DNA of 26,347 bases from SIG565 sp045650565 (GTDB lineage: Bacteria; Bacillota; Clostridia; Oscillospirales; Acutalibacteraceae). Within the stretch, counting starts at the first letter, position 1. Each line of letters opens with the position of its first letter. The stretch lies in assembly GCA_045650565.1 (NCBI GenBank), contig JAZRRG010000010.1, positions 1-26,347 of the forward strand. Direction: 5' to 3'. The translations under genes were made by a program, and so were the position numbers. The notes below the pieces were generated by a model, which did not search any database, had not been told where the DNA came from, and saw only the letters and a program-made list of their open reading frames with translations. Of the stretch, positions 8,770-16,767 are shown one piece after another.

Positions 8770-9704
8770 TGGAAAACAAGAAAATTCCGCTTTTATGTGT
8801 TGTAGGACCTACCGCCTCGGGCAAAACCGATTTGGGTATACGCCTTGCAAAAAAATATTCAGGCGAGATAGTATCTGCCGATTCAATGCAAATATATAAG
8901 GGTATGCCAATAGCATCTGCAGTGGTGAAAGGCAAAGAAATGCAGGGCATAAAACACCATTTATTAGAGTTCTTAGAATTAAACGAAACCTTTTCGGTTG
9001 CAGATTATGTAAACCTCGCAAAAACCACCATAAAGGCGATATATGAACGTGGAAACCTACCAATATTGGTGGGTGGAACGGGACTTTATGTAAACTCGTT
9101 GGTCGATGGAATTGCCTTTGCCGAGCAAGATTATGATAAAACGGTATTAAAAAAGCTACAACAAGAGCTTGAAATATACGGCGGCGAATATATGCTAAAT
9201 AAGTTATCTTTAGTTGACCCCGATACCGCCGCCAAGCTGCATCCAAACAACACCCGTAGAATTTTACGGGCGTTGGAGGTGTACGAAAACACGGGTGTGA
9301 CCTTTTGGGAGCAAAATGAGTTATCAAGACTCAGCGGCAGTGAGTATGACACTATCATAATCGGTATAACCTATAAGGAGAGGGAAAAGCTTTATGACAG
9401 GATAAATGCAAGGGTTGATAAAATGCTTAAAAGCGGTTTGCTTGATGAGGCAGCCCTCACTGTTAATTTGCCAAGCGGCAAGGGCGCTGTTCAAGCTATA
9501 GGTCATAAGGAATTACACAAATATTTAAAGGGTGAGCAAACGCTTGAAGAGGCGGTGGAAACCCTCAAAAGACAAACAAGGCGTTATGCAAAGCGTCAGC
9601 TTACATGGTTTACTCGGCGTGAGGATATATCGTGGGTTTATGCTGATACCGAGGATGTATATGATGCGGCATGTAAAATAATTGAAGGGAGGCACCAAAA
9701 ATGA
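8769..9704 (+). CDS. miaA: tRNA dimethylallyltransferase MiaA
   Basis: Transfers a dimethylallyl group to N6 of A37 in tRNAs reading UNN codons; MiaB then methylthiolates the product. 311 residues. The P-loop is GPTASGKT at 13-20, the catalytic region ADSMQIYKGMP has Asp38, GGTGLYV lies near residue 105, and TRRYAKRQLTWF is the conserved C-terminal signature. The ATG at 8769 shares its A with the mutL stop TAA, so translation is probably coupled; an in-frame start further upstream lies inside mutL and has no supporting site. The mutL-miaA linkage is common in bacteria. Confidence 0.97.
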   Translation: MENKKIPLLCVVGPTASGKTDLGIRLAKKYSGEIVSADSMQIYKGMPIASAVVKGKEMQGIKHHLLEFLELNETFSVADYVNLAKTTIKAIYERGNLPILVGGTGLYVNSLVDGIAFAEQDYDKTVLKKLQQELEIYGGEYMLNKLSLVDPDTAAKLHPNNTRRILRALEVYENTGVTFWEQNELSRLSGSEYDTIIIGITYKEREKLYDRINARVDKMLKSGLLDEAALTVNLPSGKGAVQAIGHKELHKYLKGEQTLEEAVETLKRQTRRYAKRQLTWFTRREDISWVYADTEDVYDAACKIIEGRHQK

Positions 9705-10945
9705 AAAAATCTAAATTTGCTTTAGGTATAGTAGGTGCGGTGCTTCTAGTTTTTTTTATTCATCAGCTTTATGCTGTGTTTCATAATCCCGTTACAACTG
9801 AAATAGTGCACACCGATAAGGCGGTGGATGGCATAAATATCAATGGGGTTATAATACGCAACGAGGAAACAATAAAAAGTAATACAAACCAGGCACTGCA
9901 TTTTGAAATAAATGATAACGAGCGTGTTGCCGCAAACGGAATAATTGCAAAAATATATGCTACAGACACACAGTCTATTGCCGCTGCCGAGCTTGAGACG
10001 GTTAAAAGAGAAATAGAAAATATTGAGGAGCTACACAACTACAATGATTTAAATGCGGTGGATATAGGCACTTTAAACAGTAAGCTATACGAGGTGTTTA
10101 ATATTATATCGGCTACGGGTGCAACGGGTCAGTTTTCCTCCCTTCAGGATGAAATGGATGAAATGCTGACGTTACTTAATCGCCGAAAACTCGCAACAGG
10201 TCAAGAGGTCGATTTTACGGTACAGCTTGAAGCGCTTAAAGCCAAAAAAATTGAGCTTGAAGCGCAAATCGGTGAGCCAAGCTCGGCTTTAAGGTCGGAC
10301 AAGTCGGGATACTTTGTATCAACCACCGATGGCTACGAGGGTGTTTTAACCCCACAAAGTCTTGACGGTATAACCCCTGAATTTTTAGACACAATGCAGC
10401 CCGCCAATAATAACGATTCATCTGTTGTGGGTAAATTGGTTTCGGATTATACCTGGTATATTGCGGCAACCGTTTCAATAAACGATTCGCTTGGTTTCAA
10501 GGTGGGCGACAAATTAAGCATAAACACATCCCTTAAATCAAATCCTGAGTTGGATGTTACGGTGCACAAAATAAATATGTCACCCGGAAGTGATAGGGCA
10601 GTGATAATATTCTCTTGCCAAGAGATGAACGGAGAGCTCTCATCAATGCGAAGCGGCACTATGACGGTGGTTAAAAAAACCTATTCGGGACTTCGTGTCA
10701 GCAGTAAGGCGTTGAGGGTTGTAAAAACCGATATTGTAGAAAACGGTGTAAAAACGGGCGAAAAAGCGGTCACGGGCGTTTATGTGGTTAACGGTGTTAC
10801 TGCTAAATTTGTGCCCGTAAATATAATCTATTCGTATGATGGCTTTGCCCTTTGCGAAAAGAAAAGTGATGACGGTAATTTAAGACTTTATGATGAAGTT
10901 ATAGTTAAAGGGAAAAATATTTATGACGGAAAAATTATTGAATAA
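9701..10945 (+). CDS. HlyD-like membrane-anchored envelope protein
   Basis: A 414-residue protein with one N-terminal membrane segment (about 7-27) and a large outer part. The layout recalls periplasmic adaptor proteins: a beta-rich half (ININGVIIRNEE, VAANGIIAKIYA), a coiled-coil hairpin from about 90 to 195, then a beta-rich half with VGKLVSDYTWYIAATV and FKVGDKLSI. No transporter or outer-membrane partner lies nearby, and the organism appears Gram-positive, so the partner and role are unknown. The start overlaps the miaA stop by four bases (ATGA), with GGGAGG upstream, and its end overlaps yggS by 23 bases. Its location next to yggS-sepF-divIVA suggests an envelope or division-linked function, which is inference. 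Confidence 0.75.
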   Translation: MKKSKFALGIVGAVLLVFFIHQLYAVFHNPVTTEIVHTDKAVDGININGVIIRNEETIKSNTNQALHFEINDNERVAANGIIAKIYATDTQSIAAAELETVKREIENIEELHNYNDLNAVDIGTLNSKLYEVFNIISATGATGQFSSLQDEMDEMLTLLNRRKLATGQEVDFTVQLEALKAKKIELEAQIGEPSSALRSDKSGYFVSTTDGYEGVLTPQSLDGITPEFLDTMQPANNNDSSVVGKLVSDYTWYIAATVSINDSLGFKVGDKLSINTSLKSNPELDVTVHKINMSPGSDRAVIIFSCQEMNGELSSMRSGTMTVVKKTYSGLRVSSKALRVVKTDIVENGVKTGEKAVTGVYVVNGVTAKFVPVNIIYSYDGFALCEKKSDDGNLRLYDEVIVKGKNIYDGKIIE

Positions 10946-11630
10946 TATTTTTGATGAAAACTATAAAGACATAACCGAGCGTGTTGCGGCGGCAGCAAAA
11001 AAATCGGGCAGAAGTCCCGAGGATATAATGCTTTTAGCCGCTACCAAAACGGTTGAGCCCGAAAGGATAAACTATGCGATAAGTCGTGGAATAAAATATA
11101 TTGGCGAAAATCGTGTTCAGGAGTTTTTGTCTAAGGAAGAAAAGGTTAATGCGAATGTCCATAAGCACTTTATCGGTCATTTGCAAACAAATAAGGTTAA
11201 GGACATTGTAGGAAAGGTAGAGCTAATACAGTCGGTTGATTCGCTAAAGCTTGCGGGTGTTATTTCAAAAGAGTCGGTAAAGAAGGGAGTTGTCACCGAT
11301 ATTCTTTTGGAGGTTAATATCGGCGGCGAGGAATCAAAAGCGGGGTTTTCGCCTGACGAAATATTTTCTGCATACGATGAAATACAAAAATTGGATGGAA
11401 TTTGCATCAAGGGACTTATGACAATACCACCACATATAGATGAAAACAATAAAAATATCGAATATTTTTCCAAAATGTATGAACTGTATATTGACATACG
11501 CACCAAAAAAATAGATAATAATATTATAATACTTTCTATGGGTATGTCGGATGACTTTGAAACCGCTATTGAGTATGGCGCCAATATGGTACGTGTCGGC
11601 ACCGCCCTTTTCGGAAAAAGAAACTACTAA
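10923..11630 (+). CDS. yggS: YggS/YlmE family PLP homeostasis protein
   Basis: A 235-residue pyridoxal-phosphate-binding protein with the fold of the alanine racemase N-terminal domain but no known catalytic activity; family members keep free PLP and amino-acid pools balanced. Lys42 in LLAATKTVEPE is the PLP lysine. YIGENRVQEF, HFIGHLQTNK, SVDSLKLA, VNIGGEESKAGF, GLMTIPP and LSMGMSDDFETAIEYGANMVRVG are the expected conserved blocks. The gene starts inside the end of the preceding HlyD-like gene with AAAGGGA upstream. As in Bacillus (ylmE), it directly precedes sepF. Confidence 0.95.
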   Translation: MTEKLLNNIFDENYKDITERVAAAAKKSGRSPEDIMLLAATKTVEPERINYAISRGIKYIGENRVQEFLSKEEKVNANVHKHFIGHLQTNKVKDIVGKVELIQSVDSLKLAGVISKESVKKGVVTDILLEVNIGGEESKAGFSPDEIFSAYDEIQKLDGICIKGLMTIPPHIDENNKNIEYFSKMYELYIDIRTKKIDNNIIILSMGMSDDFETAIEYGANMVRVGTALFGKRNY

Positions 11631-11650
11631 ATTTAAAGGAGTGTTTATAA

Positions 11651-12091
11651 ATGGGACTTTGGGACAACGTAAAAAACTTTATGAAAATTGATGCAACCGA
11701 TTTTGAGGATGATACAGTAGAGGAATTTGAGAATGAATCGCAGGATGTTTATGCATCGAGCGAGAGAAAAAGTCAGCCCCGTATCTTTCAGAGTGAGCGT
11801 AAATCAAAAAGCTCATCGGGAGTAGCATCGCAAATGCAGGTGGTTATTGTAAAGCCAGACCATTTTGAAGATGTAACTATGATAGCCGACCATCTTAATG
11901 CCAAAAAAAGCATTGTGCTTAATTTAGAATCGGCAAACCGTGAAACCTCACGTCGCATTTTAGACTTTTTAAGCGGTGCGGCTTATGCCAACGGCGGAAC
12001 AATTCGTAAGGTGGCAAACAGCACCTTTATGATTACTCCGGGAAGTGTTGACATAATGGGCGAATTTTTTATGGATGAATATGCTGATTAA
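11651..12091 (+). CDS. sepF: Cell division protein SepF
   Basis: A 146-residue FtsZ-binding protein that tethers and aligns Z-ring filaments at the membrane. It starts with the amphipathic membrane-targeting helix (MGLWDNVKNFMKI), then an acidic and Ser-rich linker to about residue 60. The DUF552 core follows: QVVIVKPDHFEDVTMIADHL, the region with LNLESANRETSRRILDF and the closing FMITPGSVDIMGE. The ribosome site AAAGGAG is nine bases before the ATG. It lies between yggS and divIVA, as expected for the Gram-positive division cluster, but ylmG and ylmH, which usually separate it from divIVA, are absent. Confidence 0.96.
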   Translation: MGLWDNVKNFMKIDATDFEDDTVEEFENESQDVYASSERKSQPRIFQSERKSKSSSGVASQMQVVIVKPDHFEDVTMIADHLNAKKSIVLNLESANRETSRRILDFLSGAAYANGGTIRKVANSTFMITPGSVDIMGEFFMDEYAD

Positions 12092-12108
12092 AGCAAACCG
12101 AGTTTGCT
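12092..12108 (+). other. Intercistronic hairpin between sepF and divIVA
   Basis: AGCAAAC and GTTTGCT form a perfect 7-bp stem with loop CGA directly after the sepF stop. The sequence behind it is TATATAAAAAC, not a T-run, so it looks more like an mRNA stability or processing element than a strong terminator. Confidence 0.5.
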
Positions 12109-12139
12109 TATATAAAAACATAAACAGGAGGATTGGGCA

Positions 12140-13012
12140 ATGCTATCTTCAAATGATGTAAGGGATGTAAAATTTTCTAAGGCGATGAGCGGATACAAGC
12201 AGGACGAGGTTGATACCTTTCTTGATTCGGTAGAGGCGGATTTCCGTCAGTACGAAGAGTATGTTAAAGGTTTAGAGGAAAGGTTAAACAGAGCAACCGC
12301 CGAAATAGAGGAATATAGGACATCTCAAGCCAGCTTGCAAAATGTGTTGATAAGCGCTCAACAGTTGGCTGATAACATTGTAAACGATGCAAAGGAAAAG
12401 GCAGAAAGAATAATTGAGGATGCCAAGTCGGCAGCCGAGATAGCCACAAGTGAAGCCAAGGATATGCTTGCCAACTTCGATGAAAAGCTTGGCGAAAAGA
12501 AGGAAATCGCCAAAAAAGAAATGGAAGAGCTGCTTAAAAAGTCCGAGCAGAAGAAGGCGGCAACCGATGCGGCAGCGGCTGATGCTGTAAGGAGAGAGCA
12601 GGCGTTATTTGATAAAATAAAAATAGAAATATCGGGCTTTAAAAACGAGATGATGGAGCTTTACAAAAAGCACATTGAGTTAATTTCTAAAATTCCCGAC
12701 TGTGTTGCTATGGATGCTGAACGTGCGGCGGAGGCAGTATTGCTTGAAATTGATAAGCAGCCCGATGTGGCACAGTTTATCGCAGCCGAGGAAGTAGCCG
12801 AGGCACCAAGTGAGGTTCCCGAGCTTGAAATAAGTCTTGAAGCAGCAGAGCCGACAGTAGAAGAAATTTTTGAGGCGGAAGAGGATATAACCTCGGTTTC
12901 AAGCGGATTTGTTGTTATGCCAATAGAAACAGTAGAAGCCAAGGGAGAGGCCGAGGATAACCAAGATGAAGAGGTTGGCTTTTCCAACAGCTTTTTCAGT
13001 AAAAAGAATTAG
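12140..13012 (+). CDS. divIVA: DivIVA-family cell division/polarity protein
   Basis: A 290-residue coiled-coil scaffold that senses curved membrane at division sites and poles. The DivIVA N-terminus is clear (DVRDVKFSKAMSGYKQDEVD, then TFLDSVEADF). A long coiled coil spans about 40-210 with Ala/Lys/Glu heptads, including a central stretch rich in KEKAERIIEDAKSAAE. A strongly acidic, probably disordered tail follows (about 215-278), rich in EEVAEAPSE-type sequence, and the protein ends in the distinct non-acidic motif GFSNSFFSKKN. Longer than Bacillus DivIVA (about 164 residues), as in many Clostridia. AGGAGG lies eight bases before the ATG. Confidence 0.93.
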   Translation: MLSSNDVRDVKFSKAMSGYKQDEVDTFLDSVEADFRQYEEYVKGLEERLNRATAEIEEYRTSQASLQNVLISAQQLADNIVNDAKEKAERIIEDAKSAAEIATSEAKDMLANFDEKLGEKKEIAKKEMEELLKKSEQKKAATDAAAADAVRREQALFDKIKIEISGFKNEMMELYKKHIELISKIPDCVAMDAERAAEAVLLEIDKQPDVAQFIAAEEVAEAPSEVPELEISLEAAEPTVEEIFEAEEDITSVSSGFVVMPIETVEAKGEAEDNQDEEVGFSNSFFSKKN

Positions 13013-13029
13013 GTTTGGGGAGTAGAAAT

Positions 13030-13527
13030 TTGGTTTGCTATATATTAGCAGGTGTTACGGCGCTTTTCTTGCTTGTTTTAGACCAAATATCAAAAATACT
13101 GATAACGGCAAATTTCTCTCTGGGAGATAATTTTCCGCTCATTAAGGGTCTGCTCAATTTTTATTACATACATAATGACGGTGGAGCATGGGGCTTACTT
13201 GGCGGATATACAGGCATTTTGTTGTTTGTAACAGTTGTTATAATGGTGGCTTGTGTGGTTTGGCTAATCCGTAAAGGAAGGCAAAACAAATTGCTTTTTT
13301 GGGCGACCTGCCTTATCGTTTCGGGTGGTCTTGGTAATATGCTTGACCGCATTTTTAGAAACGGAAATGTTGTCGATTTTCTACAATTTGGATTTTGGCA
13401 AGACTTTCCAATATTTAACATCGCCGATTGCGGTATAGTAATCGGTTGTGGCTTGTTGATACTGTATTTTATAATAGATACTGTGAACGATATCAAAAAA
13501 CGGAAGCGTGAAAATGGAAACGGTTAG
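13030..13527 (+). CDS. lspA: Lipoprotein signal peptidase LspA
   Basis: The type II signal peptidase that removes signal peptides from prolipoproteins in the membrane. With the start proposed here it has 165 residues and four membrane segments. The catalytic aspartates are visible: Asp116 in GNVVDF and Asp133 in FNIADCGI; NMLDRI precedes them. I chose TTG at 13030 because GGGGAG is seven bases upstream; an in-frame TTG at 13015, three bases after the divIVA stop, would place that site inside the gene. The end overlaps rluD by 14 bases. In B. subtilis lspA is also followed by a pseudouridine synthase (ylyB). Confidence 0.95.
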   Translation: MVCYILAGVTALFLLVLDQISKILITANFSLGDNFPLIKGLLNFYYIHNDGGAWGLLGGYTGILLFVTVVIMVACVVWLIRKGRQNKLLFWATCLIVSGGLGNMLDRIFRNGNVVDFLQFGFWQDFPIFNIADCGIVIGCGLLILYFIIDTVNDIKKRKRENGNG

Positions 13528-14428
13528 TTTAGTGTGCACCGAGCAAGGCGCTAAAAGAATAGATGCATATATTGCCGAGCAATTAGACCTTACCCGTAGC
13601 CATGCGGCACGGCTTTTAGAGCAGGGCAATGTAACTGTGGGCGCAAAAAAAGCGGGTAAAAGCCAAAAGGTTAAGGCGGGCGATGTGGTAACGGTTGTTA
13701 TGCCCGACCCCGTACCGCTTGAGGTGGCTGCCGAAAATATACCGCTGGATATAGTTTATGAGGATGACTGTTTGTTGGTTGTCAATAAGCCAAAGGGCAT
13801 GGTGGTTCATCCAGCAGCGGGGAACTTCAGCGGTACACTTGTAAATGCCTTGCTTTATCACTGTAGGGATAATCTATCGGGCATAAACGGTGTTATGCGG
13901 CCCGGTATTTTGCACCGTATAGATAAGGATACAAGCGGACTTTTATTGGTGGCTAAAAATGATGAGGCGCACCTGTTTTTGTCCGAGCAAATAAAGGAGC
14001 ATTCTCTAACCCGTGAATACGAAACCGTAGTTTACGGTGCGGTAAAAAACGATAAGGGAACAATCGATGCGCCAATAGGTCGCCACCCCGTAAAAAGAAA
14101 GCAGATGGCAGTAACCGAAACGGGCAAAGAAGCTGTAACTCATTATGAGGTTATTGAACGGCTTAATGGCTTTACGCACCTTCGTTGTCGGTTGCAAACG
14201 GGCAGAACCCATCAAATAAGGGTGCATATGTCGTATATCGGTCACGCAGTGGCGGGCGACACGGTTTACGGACCCAAAAAGGTTATAACCGAGCTTGGAG
14301 GGCAGTGTTTACACGCTAAAAAGGTTGGATTTATACATCCAAAAACACGAGAGTATATGGAATTTATCGGTGAACTACCCGAGTATTTCACCGTATTTTT
14401 AAATAAGAAAAAGGGGACAGGTAATTAG
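13514..14428 (+). CDS. Ribosomal large-subunit pseudouridine synthase, RluD family
   Basis: A 304-residue RNA pseudouridine synthase, probably acting on 23S rRNA. An S4 RNA-binding domain lies at about residues 13-75 (AKRIDAYIAEQL, RSHAARLLEQGNVTVG). The RluA/RluD catalytic domain follows: VVNKPKGMVVHPAAG, the signature HRIDKDTSGLLLVAKN at 134-149 with catalytic Asp137, LQTGRTHQIRVHM and GDTVYGPKK. I use the ATG at 13514, seven bases after GGAAG, rather than the in-frame GTG at 13508. It overlaps the end of lspA and is probably translationally coupled. The exact uridine targets cannot be read from sequence; the Bacillus counterpart in this position is YlyB. Confidence 0.92.
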   Translation: METVSLVCTEQGAKRIDAYIAEQLDLTRSHAARLLEQGNVTVGAKKAGKSQKVKAGDVVTVVMPDPVPLEVAAENIPLDIVYEDDCLLVVNKPKGMVVHPAAGNFSGTLVNALLYHCRDNLSGINGVMRPGILHRIDKDTSGLLLVAKNDEAHLFLSEQIKEHSLTREYETVVYGAVKNDKGTIDAPIGRHPVKRKQMAVTETGKEAVTHYEVIERLNGFTHLRCRLQTGRTHQIRVHMSYIGHAVAGDTVYGPKKVITELGGQCLHAKKVGFIHPKTREYMEFIGELPEYFTVFLNKKKGTGN

Positions 14429-14429
14429 T

Positions 14430-15269
14430 ATGGATTTGCTTACCGAAAAAACTTTAAAACAAACAGCATGCAAGGTTCGTATGGGAATAATTGAGGGCGT
14501 ACATGCGGCAAAGGCAGGTCACCCAGGCGGCTCACTGTCTTGCGCAGATATACTCACCTATCTTTATTTTGCGCATATGAATATAGACCCGACAAAACCC
14601 GATATGGAAAATAGAGACCGTTTGGTTTTATCAAAGGGTCATGCGGCACCCGCACTCTATTCGGTGTTGGCAGAGCGTGGCTTTTTCTCTACCGAGCTTT
14701 TAAAAACACTTCGCCAAATCGGTTCGGTTTTACAAGGCCACCCCGATATGAAGCATATTCCCGGTGTTGATATGTCATCCGGCTCTTTAGGTCAGGGCAT
14801 ATCCGCAGCAGTTGGTATGGCGTTATCAGGTAAGCACTTCGATAGCGGTTTTCGTGTGTATACCATTTTAGGCGACGGTGAGTCGGAGGAAGGTCAGGTT
14901 TGGGAGGCAGCGATGTATGCCGCAAACAAAAAGCTTGATAACCTCGTAGCGTTTGTTGATTTAAATAACCTTCAAATAGACGGTACTATCGAGGAGGTAA
15001 ACTCACCCCTGCCGTTAGATAAAAAGTTTGAGGCATTCGGTTGGAATGTACTGGTTATTAACGGTAATGATTTTGGTGAAATCGAAGCCGCATTACAAAA
15101 AGCCGGGACCGTTAAGGATAAGCCCACGGCAATTATTGCTAAAACGGTTAAGGGCAAGGGCGTTTCCTTTATGGAAAACTCGGTTGGTTGGCACGGTGTT
15201 GCCCCCAATGATGAAGAGTATGAAAAAGCAATGGCAGAGCTTAATGCTCAGCGTAATGAGTTACAGTAA
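14430..15269 (+). CDS. Transketolase, N-terminal (TPP-binding) subunit
   Basis: The first half of a transketolase, 279 residues, which with the next gene would move two-carbon units in the non-oxidative pentose phosphate pathway. Visible motifs are AGHPGGSLSCADILTYLYF, LSKGHAAPALYSVL, the cofactor-site region DMSSGSLGQGISAAVG, and the thiamine diphosphate motif LGDGESEEGQVWEAAMYA running to VDLNNLQIDG (about 147-180). It ends naturally and the C-terminal half follows 12 bases after the stop, so this is a two-gene enzyme, common in Clostridia and Archaea, and not a frameshift. It starts one base after the rluD stop. Confidence 0.95.
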   Translation: MDLLTEKTLKQTACKVRMGIIEGVHAAKAGHPGGSLSCADILTYLYFAHMNIDPTKPDMENRDRLVLSKGHAAPALYSVLAERGFFSTELLKTLRQIGSVLQGHPDMKHIPGVDMSSGSLGQGISAAVGMALSGKHFDSGFRVYTILGDGESEEGQVWEAAMYAANKKLDNLVAFVDLNNLQIDGTIEEVNSPLPLDKKFEAFGWNVLVINGNDFGEIEAALQKAGTVKDKPTAIIAKTVKGKGVSFMENSVGWHGVAPNDEEYEKAMAELNAQRNELQ

Positions 15270-15281
15270 GGGGTGGAGAAA

Positions 15282-16223
15282 ATGGCAGATGTAATTAAAA
15301 AAGCAACCCGTGAGGGCTACGGTGCGGCACTTGTTAAATTAGGAGAGCAACACGATGACTTTTTGGTAATGGATGCAGACCTTGCCGCCGCAACTAAATC
15401 GGGTATGTTCAAAAAGGCCTTCCCCGATAGATTTTATAACTGCGGTATTGCCGAGCAAAATATGATAAGCATCGCAGCAGGCGTTGCGGCTACGGGCAAA
15501 AAGGTGTTTGCAAGTAGCTTTGCTATGTTTGCAGTAGGTCGTGCCTTTGAGCAAATTAGAAACTCGGTTGGCTACCCCCACTTAAATGTAAAGATATGCG
15601 CAACTCATGCGGGTATTTCGGTAGGTGAGGACGGCGCAACCCACCAGTGTAATGAGGACATTGCCTTAATGCGCACAATTCCGGGTATGGTAATTATCAA
15701 CCCCGCCGATGCGGTTGAGGCCGAAAAAGCAGTTATGGCGCTCTATGATTATGAGGGTCCTGCCTATGCACGATTTGGTCGACTTGCAGTACCTGTAATT
15801 TTTGATGATGACTATAAGTTTGAAATAGGCAAATCGGTAACTCTCAAAGAAGGTAATGATATAACAATTATCGCAACCGGTCTTATGGTTGCCGAAGCGC
15901 TCATTGCTTACGATTTGTTAAAAGCCGATGGAATAAATGCAAGAATTATCAATATGGCTACAATTAAGCCGCTTGATACCGAGGCAGTACTTAAAGCCGC
16001 AAAGGAAACGGGCGTTATTATCACCGCTGAGGAACACTCGGTAATCGGTGGACTGGGTAGTGCCGTTTCGGAATTTTTGGCTGAAGAATACCCCACAAGA
16101 GTTATCAAAATGGGTGTTAATGATGAGTTCGGTTATTCGGGCCCCGCAAATGCATTGCTTGATAAATTTGGACTTCGTGGTAAAGATATTGCTGATAAAG
16201 CAAAAAAAGCACTTGGGAAATAG
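15282..16223 (+). CDS. Transketolase, C-terminal (pyrimidine-binding) subunit
   Basis: The second transketolase half, 313 residues. It has the pyrimidine domain with the catalytic-glutamate region YNCGIAEQNMISIAAGVAA and ASSFAMFAVGRAFEQIR, HAGISVGEDGATHQ, and a C-terminal transketolase domain (KEGNDITIIATGLMVAEAL, ITAEEHSVIGGLGSAVSE). I use ATG 15282 with GGGGTGGAG upstream; an in-frame GTG at 15273 lies within that site. A 1-deoxyxylulose-5-phosphate synthase is less likely because the N-half next door is a short transketolase type. Last gene of the operon; a strong terminator begins at the base after the stop. Confidence 0.94.
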   Translation: MADVIKKATREGYGAALVKLGEQHDDFLVMDADLAAATKSGMFKKAFPDRFYNCGIAEQNMISIAAGVAATGKKVFASSFAMFAVGRAFEQIRNSVGYPHLNVKICATHAGISVGEDGATHQCNEDIALMRTIPGMVIINPADAVEAEKAVMALYDYEGPAYARFGRLAVPVIFDDDYKFEIGKSVTLKEGNDITIIATGLMVAEALIAYDLLKADGINARIINMATIKPLDTEAVLKAAKETGVIITAEEHSVIGGLGSAVSEFLAEEYPTRVIKMGVNDEFGYSGPANALLDKFGLRGKDIADKAKKALGK

Positions 16224-16253
16224 AAAAAATCCGCTCTTACGAGCGGATTTTTT
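16224..16253 (+). terminator. Rho-independent terminator of the miaB-transketolase operon
   Basis: A 13-bp perfect stem (AAAAAATCCGCTC with GAGCGGATTTTTT), loop TTAC, starting immediately after the stop codon. The descending arm supplies the T-run. Confidence 0.95.
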
Positions 16254-16282
16254 AGGATTTAGGATATAGGATTTAGGGATTA
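16254..16282. repeat. Degenerate heptamer tandem repeat (AGGATTT type)
   Basis: Four consecutive seven-base units: AGGATTT, AGGATAT, AGGATTT, AGGGATT, followed by AG and AAAA. The same phrase (AGGGTTT AGGGGTT AGAAAA) appears at 24189-24208, also next to a terminator. Confidence 0.7.
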
Positions 16283-16284
16283 GA

Positions 16285-16308
16285 AAAGGGCGGTTAACAC
16301 CGCCCTTT
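16285..16308 (-). terminator. Terminator of the small membrane-protein operon (bidirectional)
   Basis: AAAGGGCGGT pairs with ACCGCCCTTT around the loop TAAC. On the minus strand it follows the stop of the gene at 16320 and continues into TTTTC. A near-identical copy lies at 17340-17363. Confidence 0.85.
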
Positions 16309-16319
16309 AACTATTTTTC

Positions 16320-16751
16320 TTATTTTTCGTGTTTATGTTCACTTTTGCTAACATAGTCGCAAAACGGACAGGTTTTGTATGTATGGCTTACAGAACATCC
16401 GCATACCGAACAAGTCCAGTTTAAAGCACCGTCAGCAACTTGTTTGTTGCTATCATTTTGAACGTTGTGCTTGGAGTTTAGAATGATAAGCATTTTTTCA
16501 CTGTTTGCCACCAGTTCATCGCTGTTATCAATTATTTGTCCTAATCCGTATAACGAAAACGAACCAACCCACGCAACCAAGGAAAACAGTGCTATTAAAA
16601 GTATTGAGATTAAAATCGAAGAAAATACCCCCATGCCTTTGGCGGCAAAAACGGTCAACATAATAATACCGTAAACTACCGACAAGCCAATTACTAAAAA
16701 GCATATAACCTTTGCAAAAACTTTAATCTTTTTCCCTATGTTTTTATACAT
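16320..16751 (-). CDS. Two-pass membrane protein with C-terminal zinc ribbon
   Basis: A 143-residue protein not assigned to a named family. Two membrane segments lie at about residues 12-35 and 42-68. A polar linker follows, then a zinc-ribbon-like end with CSVCGC and CPFC separated by about ten residues (region WTCSVCGCSVSHTYKTCPFC). The tail is charged and His-rich (SEHKHEK). The ribosome site AGGAG is eight bases before the ATG at 16751; an in-frame GTG at 16760 has no such site. It follows the gene at 16768 after 16 bases and shares its transcript, so both are probably governed by the leader at 17098-17285. Function unknown; metal binding is inferred from the cysteine pattern. Confidence 0.78.
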   Translation of the reverse strand: MYKNIGKKIKVFAKVICFLVIGLSVVYGIIMLTVFAAKGMGVFSSILISILLIALFSLVAWVGSFSLYGLGQIIDNSDELVANSEKMLIILNSKHNVQNDSNKQVADGALNWTCSVCGCSVSHTYKTCPFCDYVSKSEHKHEK

Positions 16752-16767
16752 AAAAAGCACTCCTAAA

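Noticed and set aside
8809..9327. Minus-strand open frame of 172 codons
   Set aside because: It is antisense to miaA and unlike any protein pattern.
14430..16223. Frameshifted single transketolase
   Set aside because: The second half has its own ribosome site and start, and two-gene transketolases are well known in Clostridia.
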